The notes beneath the pieces were generated by a model. That model was given only the letters and a program-made list of their open reading frames with translations, was not told where the DNA came from and ran no database searches. Positions 1-13,180 of a stretch of DNA of 64,000 nt are shown here, piece by piece. The stretch's first letter is position 1, and every line of letters starts with the position of its first letter. Source of the DNA: Phocoena phocoena (lineage: Eukaryota > Chordata > Mammalia > Artiodactyla > Phocoenidae); the NCBI RefSeq assembly GCF_963924675.1, contig NW_027077440.1:1102501-1166500 (forward strand), read 5' to 3'. Both the position numbers and the translations under genes were made by a program.

Positions 1-1738
1 AAGGGGCGTATGCGTTTTTCCTGAATATATTCAGGAAAAAACGCATACGCCCTTTTTGGCCAACCAAGCAAGCCTGTAAAGGAAATCTGCACTACAATGA
101 AGTCTCACTGCCCCCCGGGCAAAAGGGCCATCTGAAAAAAGTGTAAAATCCAGAAATGTAGGACAGGATATGGAGAACAGAGAACCATGTTATGCTGATT
201 GGCAGGATGTAAATTGCCAGCAGCCACACTGGAGAAGTGTATGGTGTTTCCTGAAACACGTAAGAAACAAAGCAACACAGCCTATGGCACTTCCACTTAT
301 GGTACTATAGCTTACGGAAATTAAAATCAAAAACAGACAGCCACCCCAATATTTGGTACGGCTGTGTTCACAAGAAGCTCGTCTACAGTATCAGGTAAAT
401 ATCCCAGAAAGCAAAAAATGGATAAAGAAGTTGTGGCAAGTACGTACAATGCAATATCACTCAGCAATGAAATCTGTGTCATCTGGCCCGTAGCGGCATA
501 GTGAGTGGATGCAGATACGGTGATTGTACGTGAACTACGTCACACAGAAAAAGAAACATCATAAGATATCACTAATACACGGAATGGAAACTTGACTGCA
601 CATGAACTGAATTACAAAACAGAACAGGGTCTCAAATTTAGAAAACCAATTAGTGCTTGATTATGGGAAAAGATGCCTTGGGGTGCTGCATAAAACCAGA
701 GACTGAAATTAGCACAGATAACTTTCCATAAGCCAAATATGTAATAGACAAGACCTACTCCTTGCTCAACGAAATGGACCCAACACCACATATTCAACGC
801 CTAGGAATATACCTGACTAGGAAGAATCTTAAAACCCATGGATATATATGTCTCCGTAAGAGAATCAAGCATGTGTACAGCGGCCGAAACGCAGCAGTGA
901 AAATCCGATAAATCCCATTATCAAAATAAATTACGAAAACAAAACACAAGGACAGTGAAATAGAGAGCAATTCTTAAATAATTCACTCAGGGCATGTGAT
1001 GCAACCGGGATTGACCACATCTACACCCAGAGCAGGTTGAGACATAAGGCTGGACACGTCAGGCTGATAGCATTGGTGAGTTTCGGTGAGCAAATGCAGA
1101 CCCTTTGTAGTCATACTGCATGGTACCCATTCCATGGGTCCCAACTCTCCAGGTTCAAGGGATTCTTCCTCCAGCTAAAACATGCATGGGAAACCCAGAG
1201 TATCGTCCACCGTGTGATTGGGAAACGATTTAAAATGCATCTCAGTTTTCGTATCCTGGTCCTCGGGTTCACCATTCCAGATGCTTTACTAACACTCTCC
1301 CCGCTTGGAGAGTCAGTGCCTTTAACCTCCTGTTTGGCACAGCTTGCAATTTCTGTGCAAGATGAACAGGAATAGGGAGAACCAATGAGAGACTAGCTGT
1401 AGGTGTCTGCACGGTCAAATGTAACGCTCATTTCCCACCAGGAAGAGGAATTAACCAAAGGCTCAGCGTGCCCTGCCGGAAACAGATTAGGGCCTGAAGC
1501 AATCCTGCGGTTTTGTGCCCAGCTCACAAGAAAGCGAGTTGAAGAAAGGAGCTCAGGGGCACTGTAATTCACAAACCTGCAGAGTTATAAATGACAGCTA
1601 TCCTCCAAAAATATATTGAAGTAAGCCTGCGAAGGGGACTTGAAAGCGGGGCAGAATTTCAGGAAAACGATTGCAGGGGGTAGACTGGAATTGCCCTGAA
1701 AGCATAGGAAAAGAGGCACAACGTCGACAATGATGCAC
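1..1738. repeat. Satellite unit 1 (cut by window edge)
   Basis: The window opens inside the left palindrome arm, so the first few bases of the unit are missing. The left arm has five T in its T-run where the right arm has six A. Class A with the CCGAAACG block. The 112-codon plus-strand open frame at 1037-1375 recurs in another unit at 9772-10110 and is not taken as a gene. Confidence 0.9.
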
Positions 1739-1810
1739 TTGGCCAAAAAGGGCGTATGCGTTTTTTCCTGAATATATTCAGGAAAAAACGCATACGCCCT
1801 TTTTGGCCAA
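1739..1810. repeat. 72-bp spacerless perfect palindrome (reference copy)
   Basis: Two 36-bp arms, beginning TTGGCCAAAAAGGGCG and ending in the reverse complement, meet at GAATATATTC with no loop. The same perfect form occurs at 6982-7053, 8728-8799, 12219-12290, 19206-19277 and 61869-61940. Most other units carry it with one to three mismatches. As single strands each copy could fold into a long hairpin, or into a cruciform in duplex DNA. The inner symmetric centre is almost invariant, and most changes fall in the GGGCGT/ACGCCC part of the arms. It has no recognised protein-binding function. Confidence 0.95.
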
Positions 1811-3485
1811 CCAAGCAATCCTGAAAAAGAAATCTGCACTACAATGAAGACTCACTGCCCCCCGGGCAAAAGGGCCATATGAAAAAAGTGTAAAATCCAG
1901 AAATGTAGGACAGGATATGGAGAACAGGGAGCCTTGTTATGCTGATTGGCAGGATGTAAATTGCCAGCAGCCACCCTGGAGAAGTGTATGGTGTTTCCTG
2001 AAACACGTAAGAAACAAAGCAACACAGCCTATGGCACTTCCACTTATGGTCCTATAGCTTACGGAAATTAAAATCAAAAACAGACAGCCACCCCAATATT
2101 TGGGACGGCTGTGTTCACAAGAAGCTCGTCTACAGTATCAGGTATATATCCCAGAAAGCAGAAAATGGATAAAGAAGTTGTGGGACGTACGTACAATGCA
2201 ATATCACTCATCAATGAAATCTGTGTCATCAGGCCCGTAGCGGCATAGTGAGTGGATGCAGGTACGGTGATTCTACGTGAACTACGTCACACAGAAAAAG
2301 AAACATCATAAGATATCACTAATACACGGAATGTAAACTTGACTACACATGAACTGAATTACAAAACAGAACAGGGTCTCAAATTTAGAAAACCAACTAG
2401 TGCTTGCTTATGGGGAAAGGTGCGTTGGGGTGCTGCATAAAACCAGAGACTGAAATTAGCACAGATAACTTTCCATAAGCCAAATATGTAATAGACAAGA
2501 CCTACTCCTTGTTCAACGAAATGGACCCAACACCACATATTCAACGCCTAGGAATATACCTGACTAGGAAGAATCTTAAAACCCATGGATTTATATGTCT
2601 CCGTAAGAGAATCAAGCGTGTGTACTGCGGCATAAACGCAGCAGTGAAAATCCGATAAATTCCATTATCAAAATAAATTTCAAAAACAAAACACAAAGAC
2701 AGTGAAATAGAGAGCAATTCTTAAATAATTCACTCAGGGCATGTGATGCAACCGGGATTTAACACATCTACACCCAGAGCTGGTTGAGACATAAGGCTGG
2801 ACACTTCAGGCTGATAGCATTGGTGAGTTTCGGTGAGCAAATGCAGACCCTTTGAAGTCATACTGCATGGTACCCATTCCATGGGTCCCAACTCTCCAGG
2901 TTCAAGGGATTCTTCCTCCAGCTAAAACATGCATGGGAAACCCAGAGTATCGTCCACCGTGTGATTGGGAAACGATTTAAAATGCATCTCAGTTTTCGTA
3001 TCCTGGTCCTCGGGTTCACCATTCCAGATGCTTTACTAACACTCTCCCCGCTTGGAGAGTCAGTGCCTTTAACCTCCTGTTTGGCACAGCTTGCAATTTC
3101 TGTACAAGATGAACAGGAATAGGGAGAACCAATGAGAGACTAGCTGTAGGTGTCTGCACGGGCAAATGTAACGCTCATTTCCCACCAGGAAGAGGAATTA
3201 ACCAAAGGCTCAGCGTGCCCTGCCGGAAACAGATTAGGGCCTGAAGCAATCCTGCGGTTTTGTGCCCAGCTCACAAGGAAGCGTGTTGAAGAAAGGAGCT
3301 AAGCGGCACTGTAATTCACAAACCTGCGGAGATATAAATGACAGCTATCCTCCAAAAATATATTGAAGTAAGCCTGCGAAGGGGACTTGAAAGAGGGCCA
3401 GAATTTCAGGAAATCGATTGCAGGGGGTACACTGGAATTGCCCTGAAAGCATAGGAAAAGAGGCACAACGTCGACAATGATGCAC
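1739..3485. repeat. Satellite unit 2
   Basis: Length 1747 bp. It begins with a perfect canonical palindrome (1739-1810). Class A, with the CATAAACG...TTTCAAAAAC block near 2630-2690 and the GGGATTTAAC variant near 2755, which other CATAAACG units share (for example near 50660). Confidence 0.92.
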
Positions 3486-5233
3486 TTGGCCAAAAAGCGC
3501 GTATGCGTTTTTTCCTGAATATATTCAGGAAAAAACGCATACGCCCTTTTTGGCCAACCAAGCAAGCTTGTAAAGGAAATCTGCACTATAATGAAATCTC
3601 ACTGCCCCCCCGGGCAAACGGGCCATCTGAAAAAAGTGTAAAATGCAGAAAGATAGGATACGATATGCAGAACAGGGAGCCTTGTTATGCTGATTGGCAG
3701 GATGTAAATTGCCAGCAGCCACCCTGGAGAAGTGTATGGTGTTTCCTGAAACACGTAAGAAACAAAGCAACACAGCCTATGGCACTTCCACTTATGGTCC
3801 TATAGCTTACGGAAATTAAAATCAAAAACAGACAGCCACCCCAATATTTGGGACGGCTGTGTTCACAAGAAGCTCGCCTACAGTATCAGGTAAATATCCC
3901 AGAAAGCAATAAATGGATAAAGAAGTTGTGGCACGTACGTACAATGCAATATCACTCAGCAAAGAAATCTGTGTCATCAGGCCCGTAGCGGCATAGTGAG
4001 TGGATGCAGGTACGGTGATTCTACGTGAACTCTGTCACACAGAAAAAGAAACATCATAAGATATCACTAATACACGGAATGTAAACTTGACTACACATGA
4101 ACTGAATTAAAAAACAGAACAGGGTCTCAAATTTAGAAAACCAACTAGTGCTTGCTTATGGGGAAAGGTGCCTTGGGGTGCTACATAAAACCAGAGACTG
4201 AAATTAGCACAGATAACTTTCCATAAGCCAAATATGTAATAGAGAAGACCTACTCCTTGCTCAACGAAATGGACCCAACACCACATATTCAACGCCTAGG
4301 AATATACCTGACTAGGAAGAATCTTAAAACCCATGGATATATATATCTCCATAACAGAATCAAGCGTGTGTACTGCGGCCGAAACGCAGCAGTAAAAATC
4401 CGATAAATCCCATTATCAAAATCAATTTAGAAAACAAAACACAAAGACAGTGAAATAGAGAGCAGTTCTTAAATAATTCACTCAGGGCATGTGATGCAAC
4501 CGGGATTGACCACATCTACACCCACAGCTGGTGGAGACATAAGGCTGGACACTTCAGGCTGATAGCATTGGTGAGTTTCGGTGAGCAAATGCAGACCCTT
4601 TGAAGTCATACTGCATGGTACCCATTCCATGGGTCCCAACTCTCCAGTTTCAAGGGATTCTTCCTCCAGCTAAAACATGCATGGGAAACCCAGAGTATCG
4701 TCCACCGTGTGATTGGGAAACGATTTAAAATGCATCTCAGTTTTCGTATCCTGGTCCTCGGGTTCACCATTCCAGATGCTTTACTAACCCTCTCCCCGCT
4801 TGGAGAGTCAGTGCCTTTAACCTCCTGTTTGGCACAGCTTGCAATTTCTGTACAAGATGAACAGGAATAGGGAGAACCAATGAGAGACTAGCTGTAGGTG
4901 TCTGCACGGGCAAATGTAACGCTCATTTCCCACCAGGAAGAGGAATTAACCAAAGGCTCAGCGTGCCCTGCCGGAAACAGATTAGGGCCTGAAGCAATCC
5001 TGCGGTTTTGTGCCCAGCTCACAAGGAAGCGTGTTGAAGAAAGGAGCTAAGCGGCACTGTAATTCACAAACCTGCGGAGATATAAATGACAGCTATCCTC
5101 CAAAAATATATTGAAGTAAGCCTGCGAAGGGGACTTGAAAGAGGGCCAGAATTTCAGGAAATCGATTGCAGGGGGTACACTGGAATTGCCCTGAAAGCAT
5201 AGGAAAAGAGGCACAACGTCGACAATGATGCAC
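3486..5233. repeat. Satellite unit 3 (near-twin of unit 4)
   Basis: Length 1748 bp. The left arm reads AGCGCG where the right arm reads CGCCCT, giving one mismatch. Class A. Private variants shared with the next unit include GATACGATATGCAG, CAAAGAAATCTG, GAACTCTGTCACAC, GAGAGCAGTTCTT and CCACAGCTGGT. Confidence 0.92.
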
Positions 5234-6981
5234 TTGGCCAAAAAGCGCGTATGCGTTTTTTCCTGAATATATTCAGGAAAAAACGCATACGCCCTTTTTG
5301 GCCAACCAAGCAAGCCTGTAAAGGAAATGTGCACTACAATGAAATCTCACTGCCCCCCCGGGCAAACGGGCCATCTGAAAAAAGTGTAAAATGCAGAAAG
5401 GTAGGATACGATATGCAGAACAGGGAGCCTTGTTATGCTGATTGGCAGGATGTAAATTGCCAGCAGCCACCCTGGAGAAGTGTATGGTGTTTCCTGAAAC
5501 ACGTAAGAAACAAAGCAACACAGCCTATGGCACTTCCACTTATGGTCCTATAGCTTACGGAAATTAAAATCAAAAACAGACAGTCACCCCAATATTTGGG
5601 ACGGCTGTGTTCACAAGAAGCTCGTCTACAGTATCAGGTAAATATCCCAGAAAGCAAAAAATGGATAAAGAAGTTGTGGCACGTACGTACAATGCAATAT
5701 CACTCAGCAAAGAAATCTGTGTCATCAGGCCCGTAGCGGCATAGTGAGTGGATGCAGGTACGGTGATTCTACGTGAACTCTGTCACACAGAAAAAGAAAC
5801 ATCATAAGATATCACTAATACACGGAATGTAAACTTGACTACACATGAACTGAATTACAAAACAGAACAGGGTCTCAAATTTAGAAAACCAACTAGTGCT
5901 TGCTTATGGGGAAAGGTGCGTTGGGATGCTGCATAAAACCAGAGACTGAAATTAGCACAGATAACTTTCCATTAGCCAAATATGTTATAGACAAGACCTA
6001 CTCCTTGCTCAACGAAATGGACCCAACACCACATATTCAACGCCAAGGAATATACCTGACTAGGAAGAATCTTAAAACCCATGGATATATATGTCTCCAT
6101 AACAGAATCAAGCGTGTGAACTGTGGCCGAAACGCAGCAATAAAAATCCGATAAATCCCATTATCAAAATAAATTTCGAAAACAAAACACAAAGACAGTG
6201 AAATAGAGAGCAGTTCTTAAATAATTCACTCAGGGCATGTGATGCAACCGGGATTGACCACATCTACACCCACAGCTGGTTGAGACATAAGGCTGGACAC
6301 TTCAGGCTGATAGCATTGGTGAGTTTTGGTGAGCAAATGCAGACCCTTTGAAGTCATACTGCATCGTACCCATTCCATGGGTCCCAACTCTCCAGGTTCA
6401 AGGGATTCTTCCTCCAGCTTAAACATGCATGGGAAACCCAGAGTATCGTCCACCGTGTGATTGGGAAACGATTTAAAATGCATCTCAGTTTTCGTATCCT
6501 GGGCCTCGGGTTCACCATTCCAGATGCTTTACTAACACTCTCCCCGCTTGGAGAGTCAGTGCCTTTAACCTCCTCTTTGGCACAGCTTGCAATTTCTGTG
6601 CAAGATGAACAGGCATAGGGAGAACCAATGAGAGACTAGCTGTAGGTGTCTGCACGGGCAAATGTAACGCTCATTGCCGTCCAGGAAGAGGAATGAAACA
6701 AAGGCTCAGCGTGCCCTGCTGAAAACAGATTAGGGCCTGAAGCAATCCTGAGGTTTTGTGCCCAGCTCACAAGAAAGCGAGTTGAAGAAAGGAGCTCAGG
6801 GGCACTGTAATTCACAAACCTGCAGAGTTATAAATGACAGCTATCCTCCAAAAATATATTGAAGTAAGCCTGCGAAGGGGACTTGAAAGCGGGGCAGAAT
6901 TTCAGGAAAACGATTGCAGGGGGTAGACTGGAATTGCCCTGAAAGTATAGGAAAAGAGGCAGAATGTCGACAATGATGCAC
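5234..6981. repeat. Satellite unit 4 (near-twin of unit 3)
   Basis: Length 1748 bp. It has the same one-arm palindrome mismatch and private variants as unit 3 up to about 6290. Beyond that it departs, with GCCGTCCAGG and GAATGAAACAAAGG near 6670-6700, so the twin relation covers only part of the unit. Confidence 0.92.
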
Positions 6982-8727
6982 TTGGCCAAAAAGGGCGTAT
7001 GCGTTTTTTCCTGAATATATTCAGGAAAAAACGCATACGCCCTTTTTGGCCAACCAAGCAAGCCTGTAAAGGAAATCTGCACTACAATGAAGTCTCACTG
7101 CCCCACGGGCAAAAGGGCCATCTGAAAAAAGTGTAAAATCCAGAAAGGTAGGACAGGATATGGAGAACAGGGAGCCTTGTTATGCTGATTGGCAGGGTGT
7201 AAATTGCCAGCAGCCACCCTGGAGAAGTGTATGGTGTTTCCTGAAACACGTAAGAAACAAAGCAACACAGCCTATGGCACTTCCACTTATGGTCCTATAG
7301 CTTACGGAAATTAAAATAAAAAACAGACAGCCACCCCAATATTTGGGACGGCTGTGTTCACAAGAAGCTCGTCTACAGTACCAGGTAAATATCCCAGAAA
7401 GCAAAAAATGGATAAAGAAATTGTGGCACGTACGTGCAATGCAATATCACTCAGCAATGAAATCTGTGTCATCAGGCCCGTAGCGGCATAGTGAGTGGAT
7501 GAAGGTACGGTGATTCTACGTGAACTACGTCACACAGAAAAAGAAACATCATAAGATATCACTAATACACGGAATGTAAACTTGACTACACATGAACTGA
7601 ATTACAAAACAGAACAGGGTCTCAAATTTAGAAAACCTACTAGTGCTGGTTATGGGGAAAGGTGCCTTGGGGTGTTGCATAAAACCAGAGACTGAAATTA
7701 GCACAGATAACTTTCCATAAGCCAAATACGTAATAGAAAAGACCCACTCCTTGCTCAACGAAATGGACTCAACACCACATATTCAACGCCTAGGAATATA
7801 CCTGACTAGGAAGAATCTTAAAACCCATGGATTTATATGTCTCTGTAAGAGAATCAAGCGTGTGTACAGCGGCATAAACGCAGCAGTGAAAATCCGATAA
7901 ATCCCATTATCAAAATAAATTTCAAAAACAAAACACAAAGACAGTGAAATAGAGAGCAATTCTTAAATAATTCACTCAGGGCATGTGATGCAACCGGGAA
8001 TGACCACATCTACACCCAGAGCTGGTTGAGACATAAGGCTGGACACGTCAGGCTGATAGCATTGGTGAGTTTCGGTGAGCAAATGCAGACCCTTTGAAGT
8101 CATACTGCATGGTACCCATTCCATGGGTCCCAACTCTCCAGGTTCAAGGGATTCTTCCTCCAGCTAAAACATGCATGGGAAACCCAGAGTATCGTCCACC
8201 GTGTGATTGGGAAACGATTTAAAATGCATCTCAGTTTTCGTATCCTGGTCCTCGGGTTCACCATTCCAGATGCTTTACTAACACTCTCCCCGCTTGGAGA
8301 GTCAGTGCCTTTAACCTCCTGTTTGGCACAGCTTGCAAATTCTGTACAAGATGAACAGGAATAGGGAGAACCAATGAGAGACTAGCTGTAGGTGTCTGCA
8401 CGGGCAAATGTAACGCTCATTGCCCACCAGGAAGAGGAATTAAACAAAGGCTCAGTGTGCCCTGCCAGAAACAGATTAGGGCCTGAAGCAATCCTGCGGT
8501 TTTGTGCCCAGCTCACAAGAAAGCGAGTTGAAGAAAGGAGCTAAGCGGCACTGTAATTCACAAACCTGCGGAGATATAAATGACAGCTATCCTCCAAAAA
8601 TATATTGAAGTAAGCCTGCGAAGGGGACTTGAAAGCGGGGCAGAATTTCAGGAAAACGATTGCAGGGGGTAGACAGAAATTGCCCTGAAAGCATAGGAAA
8701 AGAGGCACAACGTCGACAATGATGCAC
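6982..8727. repeat. Satellite unit 5
   Basis: Length 1746 bp. Perfect canonical palindrome. Class A with the CATAAACG...TTTCAAAAAC block near 7870-7930, three units after the same block in unit 2. Its end shares GAGCTAAGCGGCAC (about 8540) with the ends of units 2 and 3, a patch that looks like gene conversion. Confidence 0.92.
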
Positions 8728-10473
8728 TTGGCCAAAAAGGGCGTATGCGTTTTTTCCTGAATATATTCAGGAAAAAACGCATACGCCCTTTTTGGCCAAC
8801 CAAGCAAGCCTGTAAAGGAAATCTGCACTACAATGAAGTCTCACTGCCCCCCGGGCAAAAGGGCCATCTGAAAAAAGTGTAAAATCCAGAAAGCTAGGAC
8901 AGGATATGGAGAACAGGGAGCCTTGTTATGCTGATTGGCAGGATGTAAATTGCCAGCAGCCACCCTGGAGAAGTGTATGGTGTTTCCTGAAACACGTAAG
9001 AAACAAAGCAACACAGCCTATGGCACTTCCACTTATGGTCCTATAGCTTACGGAAATTAAAATCAAAAACAGACAGCCACCCCAATATTTGGGACGGCTG
9101 TGTTCACAAGAAGCTCGTCTACAGTACCAGGTAAATATCCCAGAAAGCAAAAAATGGATAAAGAAGTTGTGGCACGTACGTACAAACAATATCACTCAGC
9201 AATGAAATCTGTGTCATCAGGCCCGTAGCGGCATAGTGAGTGGATGCAGGTACGGTGATTCTACGTGAACTACGTCACACAGAAAAAGAAACATCATAAG
9301 ATATCACTAATACACGGAATGTAATCTTGACTACACATGAACTGAATTACAAAACAGAACAGGGTCTCAAATTTAGAAAACCAACTAGTGCTTGCTTATG
9401 GGGAAAGGTGCCTTGGGGTGCTGCATAAAACCAGAGACTGAAATTAGCACAGATAACATTCCATAAGCCAAATATGTAATAGACAAAATCTACTCCTTGC
9501 TCAACGAAATGGACTCAACAACACATATTCAAGGCCTAGGAATATACCTGACTAGGAAGAATCTTAAAACCCATGGATATATATGTCTCCATAAGAGAAT
9601 CAAGCGTGTGTACAGCGGCCGAAACGCAGCAGTGAAAATCCGATAAATCCCATTATCAAAATAAATTTCGAAAACAAAACACAAAGACAGTGAAATAGAG
9701 AGCAATTCTTAAATAATTCACTCAGGGCATGTGATGCAACCGGGATTGACCACATCTACACCCAGAGCTGGTTGAGACATAACGCTGGACACTTCAGGCT
9801 GATAGCATTGGTGAGTTTCGGTGAGCAAATGCAGACCCTTTTAAGTCATACGGCATGGTACCTATTCCATGGGTCCCAACTCTTCAGGTTCAAGGGATTC
9901 TTCCTCCAGCTAAAGCATGCATGGGAAACCCACAGTATGGTCCACCGTGTGATTGGGAAACGATTTAAAATGCATCTCAGTTTTCGTATCCTGGTCCTCG
10001 GGTTCACCATTCCAGATGCTTTACTAACACTCTCCCTGCTTGGAGAGTCAGTACCTTTAAACTCCTGTTTGGCACAGCTTGCAATTTCTGTGCAAGATGA
10101 ACAGGAATAGGGAGAACCAATGAGAGACTAGCTGTAGGTGTCTGCACGGGCAAATGTAACGCTCATTGCCCACCAGGAAGAGGAATTAAACAAAGGCTCA
10201 GCGTGCCCTGCTGAAAACAGATTAGGGCCTGAAGCAATCCTGCGGTTTTGTGCCCAGCTCACAAGAAAGCGAGTTGAAGAAAGGAGCTCAGGGGCACTGT
10301 AATTCACAAACCTGCAGAGTTATAAATGACAGCTATCCTCCAAAAATATATTGAAGTAAGCCTGCGAAGGGGACTTGAAAGCGGGGCAGAATTTCAGGAA
10401 AACGATTGCAGGGGGTAGACTGGAATTGCCCTGAAAGCATAGGAAAAGAGGCACAACGTCGACAATGATACAC
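8728..10473. repeat. Satellite unit 6
   Basis: Length 1746 bp. Perfect palindrome. Class A with CCGAAACG. A small private deletion turns the usual CGTACGTACAATGCAATATC into CGTACGTACAAACAATATC near 9176-9194. Confidence 0.92.
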
Positions 10474-12218
10474 TTGCCAAAAAGGGCGTATGCGTTTTTT
10501 CCTGAATATATTCAGGAAAAAACGCATACGCCCTTTTTGGCCAACCAAGCAAGCCTGAAAAGGAAATCTGCACTACAATGAAGTCTCACTGCCCCCCGGG
10601 CAAAAGGGCCATCTGAAAAAAGTGTAAAATCCAGAAAGGTAGGACAGGATATGGAGAACAGGGAGCCTTGTTATGCTGATTGGCAGGATGTAAATTGCCA
10701 GCAGCCACACTGGAGAAGTGTATGGTGTTTCCTGAAACACGTAAGAAACAAAGCAACACAGCCTATGGCACTTCCACTTATGGTCCTATAGCTTACGGAA
10801 ACTAAAATCAAAAACAGACAGCCACCCTAATATTTGGGACGGCTGTGTTCACAAGAAGCTCGTCTACAGTATCAGGTATATATCCCAGAAAGCAAAAAAT
10901 GGATAAAGAAGTTGTGGCACGTACGAGCAATGCAATATCACTCAGCAATGAAATCTGTGTCATCAGGCCCGTAGCGGCATAGTGAGTGGATGCAGGTACG
11001 GTGATTCTACGTGAACTACGTCACACAGAAAAAGAAACATCATAAGATATCACTAATACACGGAATGTAAACTTGACTACACATGAACTGAATTACAAAA
11101 CAGAACAGGGTCTCAAATTTAGAAAACCAGCTAGTGCTTGCTTATGGGTAAAGGTGCCTTGGGGTGCTGCATAAAACCAGAGACTGAAATTAGCACAGGT
11201 AACATTCCATAAGCCAAATATGTAATAGACAAGACCTACTCTTTGCTCAACGAAATGGACTCAACACCACATATTCAACGCCTAGGAATATACCTGACTA
11301 GGAAGAATCTTAAAACCCATGGATATATATGTCTCCGTAAGAGTATCAAGCGTGTGTACAGCGGCCGAAACGCCGCAGTGAAAATCAGATAAATCCCATT
11401 ATCAAAATAAATTTCGAAAACAAAACACAAAGACAGTGAAATAGAGAGCAATTCTTAAATAATTCACTCAGGGCATGTGATGCAACCGGGATTGACCACA
11501 TCTACACCCAGAGCTGGTTGAGACATAAGGCTGGACACTTCAGGCTGATAGCATTGGTGAGTTTCGGTGAGCAAATGCAGACCCTTTGAAGTCATACTGC
11601 ATGGTACCTATTCCATGGGTCCCAACTCTTCAGGTACAAGGGATTCTTCCTCCAGCTAAAACATGCATGGGAAACCCACAGTATGGTCCACCGTGTGATT
11701 GGGAAACGATTTAAAATGCATCTCAGTTTTCGTATCCTGGTCCTCGGGTTCACCATTCCAGATGCTTTACTAACACTCTCCCTGCTTGGAGATTCAGTGC
11801 CTTTAACCTCCTGTTTGGCACAGCTTTCAATTTCTGTGCAAGATGAACAGGAATAGGGAGAACCAATGAGAGACTAGCTGTAGGTGTCTGCACGGGCAAA
11901 TGTAACGCTCATTCCCACCAGGAAGAGGAATTAACCAAAGGCTCAGCGTGCCCTGCCGGAAACAGATTAGGGCCTGAAGCAATACTGCGGTTTTGTGCCC
12001 AGCTCACAGGAAAGCGAGTTGAAGAAATGAGCTCTGGGGCACTGTAATTCACAAACCTGCAGAGTTATAAATGACAGCTATCCTCCAAAAATATATTGAA
12101 GTAAGCCTGCGAAGGAGACTTGAAAGCGGGGCAGAATTTCAGGAAAACGATTGCAGGGGGTAGACTGGAATTGTCCTGAAAGCATAGGAAAAGAGGCAGA
12201 ACGTCGACAATGATGCAC
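10474..12218. repeat. Satellite unit 7
   Basis: Length 1745 bp. One G is missing from the outer left arm (TTGCCAAAAAGGG), so the palindrome is 71 bp and loses its GGCC end on one side. Class A with CCGAAACGCCGCAG. Confidence 0.92.
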
Positions 12219-13180
12219 TTGGCCAAAAAGGGCGTATGCGTTTTTTCCTGAATATATTCAGGAAAAAACGCATACGCCCTTTTTGGCCAACCAAGCAAGC
12301 CTGTAAAGGAAATCTGCACTACAATGAAGACTCACTGCCCCCCGGGCAAAAGGGCCATCAGAAAAAAGTGTAAAATCCAGAAAGGTAGGACAGGATATGG
12401 AGAACAGGGAGCCTTGTTATGCTGATTGGCAGGATGTAAATTGCCAGCAGCCACCCTGGAGAAGTGTATGGTGTTTCCTGAAACACGTAAGAAACAAAGC
12501 AACACAGCCTATGGCACTTCCACTTATGGTCCTATAACTTACGGAAATTAAAATCAAAAACAGACAGCCACCCCAATATTTGGGACGGCTGTGTTCACAA
12601 GAAGCTCGTCTACAGTATCAGGTAAATATCCCAGAAAGCAAAAAATGGATAAAGAAGTTGTGGCACGTACGTACAATGCAATATCACTCAGCAATGAAAT
12701 CTGTGTCATCAGGCCCGTAGCGGCATAGTGAGTGGATGAAGGTACGGTGATTCTACGTGAACTACGTCACACAGCAAAAGAAACATCATAAGATATCACT
12801 AATACACGGAATGTAAACTTGACTACACATGAACTGAATTACAAAACAGAACAGGGTCTCAAATTTAGAAAACCAACTAGTGCTTGCTTAAGGGAAAAGG
12901 TGCCTTGGGGTGCTGCATAAAACTGGAGACTGAAATTAGCACAGATAACTTTCCATAAGCCAAATATGTAATAGACAAGACCTACTCCTTGCTCAACGAA
13001 ATGGACCCAACCCCACATATTCAACGCCTAGGAATATACCTGACTAGGAAGAATCTTAAAACCCATGGATATATATGTCTCCGTCAGAGAATCAAGCATG
13101 TGTACAGCGGTCGAAACGCATCAGTGAAAATCCGATAAATCCCATTATCAAAATAAATTTCGAAAACAAAACACAAAGAC
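12086..13180 (+). repeat. L1 3'-end-derived core of the satellite unit (shown in one unit)
   Basis: From CCAAAAATATATTG to the A-rich stretch CGAAAACAAAACACAAAGAC, the sequence can be aligned by eye with a cetartiodactyl L1 3' end in the plus direction. Shared landmarks with the L1 at 35131-35868 come in the same order: a CTCAC...CATC segment, GATATGGAGAACAGGGAGCC, GTAAATTG followed by CAGCCAC..TGGAGAA, ATGGATAAAGAAG, ATATCACTCAGC, a CATAAGATATCACTAATA stretch, and an AAGACCTACT stretch. The reading frame of ORF2 is not preserved. The palindrome at 12219-12290 splits this segment near ACTTGGCC/CCAACC. The call is based on eye alignment and recall of L1. The far upstream part (before about 12170) is weaker. 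Confidence 0.75.

Noticed and set aside
1739..1810. Palindrome as a rho-independent terminator or CRISPR repeat
   Set aside because: The genome context is mammalian, the copies are 1.75 kb apart, and there are no spacers or cas genes.
1585..1839. Minus-strand frame of 84-95 codons repeated in most units (for example 6828-7082, 12065-12319, 60970-60224 region, 59970-60224)
   Set aside because: It spans the palindrome and recurs because the units are near-identical. Length is kept only where substitutions have not yet hit it, edge units have lost it, and it matches no protein family I know. It would need evidence of purifying selection.
2359..2544. Minus-strand 61-codon frame recurring once per unit
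   Set aside because: It lies antisense to the L1 3' UTR-derived part of the unit, with the same reasoning as above. No start context or domain supports it.
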